A stretch of 7,517 nt of DNA from Methanoculleus marisnigri (GTDB taxonomy: Archaea > Halobacteriota > Methanomicrobia > Methanomicrobiales > Methanoculleaceae), in contig DASQ01000010.1 of assembly GCA_002503885.1 (NCBI GenBank), positions 1-7,517 of the forward strand. The letters are read 5' to 3'. The notes beneath the pieces were generated by a model. It was not told where the DNA came from. It ran no database searches and saw only the letters and a program-made list of their open reading frames with translations. Of the stretch, positions 5,795 through 7,517 are shown in pieces (within the stretch, counting starts at the first letter, position 1; every line of letters starts with the position of its first letter). The translations under genes were made by a program, and so were the position numbers.

Positions 5795-5806
5795 GAAACC
5801 TTTATA
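5795..5806 (+). promoter_or_regulatory. BRE/TATA promoter of tnpA
   Basis: GAAACC followed by TTTATA is a good archaeal BRE plus TATA box. Transcription is expected about 25 bases downstream, near 5829, which is at the tnpA ATG (5830). This predicts a leaderless tnpA message; no ribosome site is present, in agreement. Confidence 0.6.
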
Positions 5807-5831
5807 GTTACTCCCCCTAAAAAGTAACTAT
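5804..5831 (+). repeat. 9-bp perfect inverted repeat from the TATA box into the tnpA start codon
   Basis: ATAGTTACT (5804-5812) and AGTAACTAT (5823-5831) are exact reverse complements around a 10-nt spacer (CCCCCTAAAA). The right arm covers the first two bases of the tnpA ATG and the left arm overlaps the TATA box. It may be an operator, a second left-end DNA hairpin for the transposase, or an RNA hairpin hiding the start codon in transcripts that begin upstream. Confidence 0.55.
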
Positions 5832-6261
5832 GACATACCAGTTGGACAAAGGTGCTCATTCGGTCTACGCCTTGCACTACCACCTGGTGCAGTGCGTCAA
5901 GTACCGGAGGAACGTCTTTGTCGATGACCGGTATGTGGATCTCCTGAAGACCAAAATCCATGAGATATCCGAAACCTTCGGGGTTGATGTCACCAACATC
6001 GAGTGCAGCATGGACCACTTCCACATGCTGTTCAAAGCTAGCCCCACTCTGGATCTCCCGAAGTACATCAACGCCCTGAAGACCATTACCTCCCGGGAGA
6101 TCCGGCGGAACTTCCCGGAAGTCAACCAGGTGCTCTGGCGTGATGCGTTCTGGTCGAGATCGTATTTCCTTGCCACGACCGGGCAGGTAACGCTCGATAT
6201 CCTGAAGAAGTATATAGATCGTCAGGCGGAGGATCGGTATGCAGTTGACCCGGAAGATTAG
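5830..6261 (+). CDS. tnpA: IS200/IS605 transposase TnpA (Y1 HUH tyrosine transposase)
   Basis: A 143-residue single-strand DNA transposase that cuts and joins element ends through a 5'-phosphotyrosine link, working as a dimer. The HUH metal motif is His63-Phe64-His65 (CSMDHFHMLF). The catalytic tyrosine is probably Tyr128 (TLDILKKYIDRQ), about 63 residues later as is usual. The N-terminal strand HYHLVQCVKYRR is also typical. Length is that of complete family members (about 130-155 aa). The ATG at 5830 is preferred because the promoter places transcription start there. The last 23 bases overlap tnpB, which starts in another frame. No damage is seen, so it is probably active. Confidence 0.95.
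   Translation: MTYQLDKGAHSVYALHYHLVQCVKYRRNVFVDDRYVDLLKTKIHEISETFGVDVTNIECSMDHFHMLFKASPTLDLPKYINALKTITSREIRRNFPEVNQVLWRDAFWSRSYFLATTGQVTLDILKKYIDRQAEDRYAVDPED
6228..6234 (+). promoter_or_regulatory. Ribosome binding site of tnpB, inside tnpA
   Basis: GGAGGAT ends four bases before the tnpB ATG at 6239 and lies inside the final tnpA codons. It supports this start and suggests that tnpB is translated from the tnpA message by coupling. Confidence 0.7.
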
Positions 6262-7495
6262 AATCTATCCGACCGCGGGGCAGGAAGCCGTCCTGTGGGA
6301 GTTATCCGAGATCAACCGGAAGGTGTACAACCTGGCCCTCAACGAACGCCGGGAAGCCCATGCTGCCGGGATCAAGGGGGTCAACTACATCAAACAGCAG
6401 AACGATCTTCCTGTCCTGAAGAAAGAGTGGCCGGAACTCAAAACCGTCAACGCCAAGGTTCTGCAGATGACCCTCAAGACCCTTGACGCCAACTACAAGT
6501 CGTTCTTCGAGCTCCGAAAGAACGGTGACGTAGACGCCAACCCCCCGGGCTTCAAGGGGCGACACTACTTCACCACCATGAAGCACAACCAGTCCGGGTT
6601 CAAGGTCACCAACACTTCGATCCGGTTGTCACACAACCTCCCCGGCAAGGTAGAGTTGACCTTCCCGATTCCCGAGCAAGAGTTCGGGGCGATCAAGCAG
6701 GTTGAGGTGTTTCGGGACAGCAAAGAAAAGTGGTTCCTCGCTGTGGTCGAAGACGTCCTCCCTCCGAACCCCGTCGATAACGGACAGTATCAGGCCTGGG
6801 ATCTGGGAGTGATCAAGCAGACGGCGGTCAACAGCCAGGGCAAGTTCATTGAGGTCAAGAACATCCGGCCGGATCGGTACTGGAACCCGAAGATCGATGC
6901 CGTGCAGTCCCGAAGGGACCACTGCAAGAAGGTCAAGGGTAAAAAACCCAGCAGGCGGTGGATCAGCTACAATACTACCAAACGGAAGATGGAACGGAAG
7001 CGAAGCGACCAGATCAAAGACTTCCAGCACAAGGTGAGCAAGAACCTCGTTGAGAACACCCGGGCCGGAACGATCATCATCGGGGATCTTTCCGTGAAGA
7101 AGATGCCGAAGTCCAGGTCGGCAACGAGACAGACAAACAGGTCTACGCAAGGAACCGGACACCTTGCGCGGTTTGCCGGATTTCTGACCTACAAGGGGAT
7201 CCTTGCAGGTAAACAGGTAATAGAGGTCGGCGAAGAGTACACGAGCAAGACGTGCTGTTGCTGCGGGAAGATCCACGCAGAGATGACAGTTCGGGATCGT
7301 GTTATGCACTGTGAGTGTGGTACCGTGCTCGACCGCGACAGGAACGCCGCGATCAACATTATGGTCCGATACCTATCACAGAATGCCCTGTGGACGGGCT
7401 ACCGGGAGTTCACCGGTAATCTGCGACAAACAGGTCTGAGGATCCCTGTGACCCCCGGACACTCGCAGGAAGCCCCCTGCGCAAGCGGGGGGTAG
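6239..7495 (+). CDS. tnpB: TnpB RNA-guided endonuclease of the IS605 element, with altered RuvC-II site
   Basis: A 418-residue TnpB, the family ancestral to Cas12. It uses an omega/reRNA made from the element's right end to cut target DNA and so favour retention of the element. The N-terminal RNA-binding part starts RKIRIYPTAGQE. RuvC-I is YQAWDLGVIKQTAV (Asp188). At RuvC-II the sequence is TIIIGDLSVKKM, with Gly282 where most TnpBs have the catalytic glutamate. Glutamates 332 and 333 lie just before the zinc ribbon (VGEEYTSKTCCCCG), where a relocated glutamate is reported in some TnpBs and in eukaryotic Fanzor proteins. Zinc cysteines are 339, 342, 358 and 360. RuvC-III is VLDRDRNAAINI (Asp365/367). 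The last residues (EAPCASGG) are encoded by the right-end hairpin. It is full length and undamaged, so I think it is functional; activity depends on the relocated glutamate. Confidence 0.93.
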   Translation: MQLTRKIRIYPTAGQEAVLWELSEINRKVYNLALNERREAHAAGIKGVNYIKQQNDLPVLKKEWPELKTVNAKVLQMTLKTLDANYKSFFELRKNGDVDANPPGFKGRHYFTTMKHNQSGFKVTNTSIRLSHNLPGKVELTFPIPEQEFGAIKQVEVFRDSKEKWFLAVVEDVLPPNPVDNGQYQAWDLGVIKQTAVNSQGKFIEVKNIRPDRYWNPKIDAVQSRRDHCKKVKGKKPSRRWISYNTTKRKMERKRSDQIKDFQHKVSKNLVENTRAGTIIIGDLSVKKMPKSRSATRQTNRSTQGTGHLARFAGFLTYKGILAGKQVIEVGEEYTSKTCCCCGKIHAEMTVRDRVMHCECGTVLDRDRNAAINIMVRYLSQNALWTGYREFTGNLRQTGLRIPVTPGHSQEAPCASGG

Positions 7496-7500
7496 TTCAC
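7380..7500 (+). ncRNA. Predicted omega/reRNA scaffold of TnpB
   Basis: In IS200/IS605 elements the guide RNA of TnpB comes from the 3' end of tnpB and the right end, with the guide being the flanking DNA just after it. By that rule the scaffold here would overlap the last tnpB codons and end with the GCAA-loop hairpin (7473-7492) and TTCAC. The guide would start at 7501 (ATGCGACGGG and onward, cut by the window edge). The 5' boundary is only approximate; no promoter for it was identified. Confidence 0.5.
7473..7492 (+). repeat. Right-end hairpin of the IS605 element
   Basis: Five C's (7473-7477) pair with five G's (7488-7492). A T-G wobble and a GC/GC pair close a GCAA loop. It mirrors the left-end hairpin and precedes the tnpB TAG (7493-7495) and the sequence TTCAC, the probable right cleavage end. 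Confidence 0.7.
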
Positions 7501-7517
7501 ATGCGACGGGCAAGGAG
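7501..7517 (+). other. Possible start of a host gene immediately after the IS605 element
   Basis: Directly after the right end the sequence reads ATG CGA CGG GCA AGG AG, an open frame beginning M-R-R-A-R. Only five full codons are visible, so this is a suggestion. If real, the element inserted right in front of its start codon and cut it off from its former upstream region. Confidence 0.2.

Larger units (their letters stand above)
5735..7500 (+). mobile_element. Complete IS200/IS605-family element (tnpA + tnpB)
   Basis: The element has a left-end hairpin (5751-5770), tnpA, an overlapping tnpB in the same direction, and a right-end hairpin (7473-7492). The hairpins share 14 identical bases (CCCCCTGCGCAAGC) and a run of G's. 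Both reading frames are open and of usual length, so it may still be mobile. IS605 elements move as single strands and make no target duplication, so ends are set by the hairpins. The left boundary is proposed after TTTAAC at 5734 and the right after TTCAC at 7500; either may be off by some bases. Confidence 0.7.

Noticed and set aside
6629..7309. 226-codon minus-strand frame inside the right tnpB
   Set aside because: Antisense shadow of an intact TnpB with all expected motifs; no independent start signal or homology.
1..7517. CRISPR array or Cas12-type system around the TnpB genes
   Set aside because: No regularly spaced direct repeats are present; the TnpBs sit in insertion-sequence contexts without cas genes.

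Overview
The window looks like a GC-rich euryarchaeal chromosome, most likely a methanogen of the Methanomicrobiales (Methanoculleus-like). This is inferred from a geranylgeranyl reductase paired with a 2[4Fe-4S] ferredoxin (archaeal membrane lipid synthesis), archaeal-type RNase HII, TTTATA-like promoter boxes close to start codons, and archaeal-style IS200/IS605 elements. No rRNA, tRNA or CRISPR array was seen.

Left edge (1-1374): this part is mobile DNA. The C-terminal part of an IS4-superfamily DDE transposase (with a perfect YREK signature) runs in from the left. It abuts a tnpB pseudogene on the minus strand. That tnpB carries one in-frame TAG and stops abruptly after RuvC-II, without zinc ribbon or RuvC-III. 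The simplest reading is that the IS4-like element landed inside tnpB. A 9-bp hairpin sits over both stop codons.

Middle (about 1500-5600): a compact host block of five genes. On the minus strand are rnhB (RNase HII) and, 37 bp downstream, a membrane site-2 protease with a PDZ domain. A TrkA/RCK-type NAD-binding protein is divergent from rnhB. Its 3' end overlaps by 9 bp the convergent end of a two-gene minus-strand operon: a small ferredoxin and digeranylgeranylglycerophospholipid reductase. The two operon genes overlap by 11 bp and are probably translationally coupled. The ferredoxin is the likely electron donor for saturating the archaeol chains.

Right edge (about 5594-7517): an intergenic stretch with three successive stem-loops leads into an apparently intact IS605-type element. 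It has matching hairpins at both ends, a Y1 HUH transposase (tnpA) with a promoter suggesting leaderless mRNA, and an overlapping full-length tnpB. This TnpB lacks the usual RuvC-II glutamate and has a candidate replacement next to the zinc ribbon. Its 3' end and the right-end hairpin should encode an omega/reRNA whose guide would read the last bases of the window. The element ends exactly before an ATG at 7501.

The most notable observations are the two TnpB types of different catalytic-site class on either side of the host block, the 9-bp inverted repeat that takes in the tnpA start codon, and the structured 5635-5714 stretch of unknown role.
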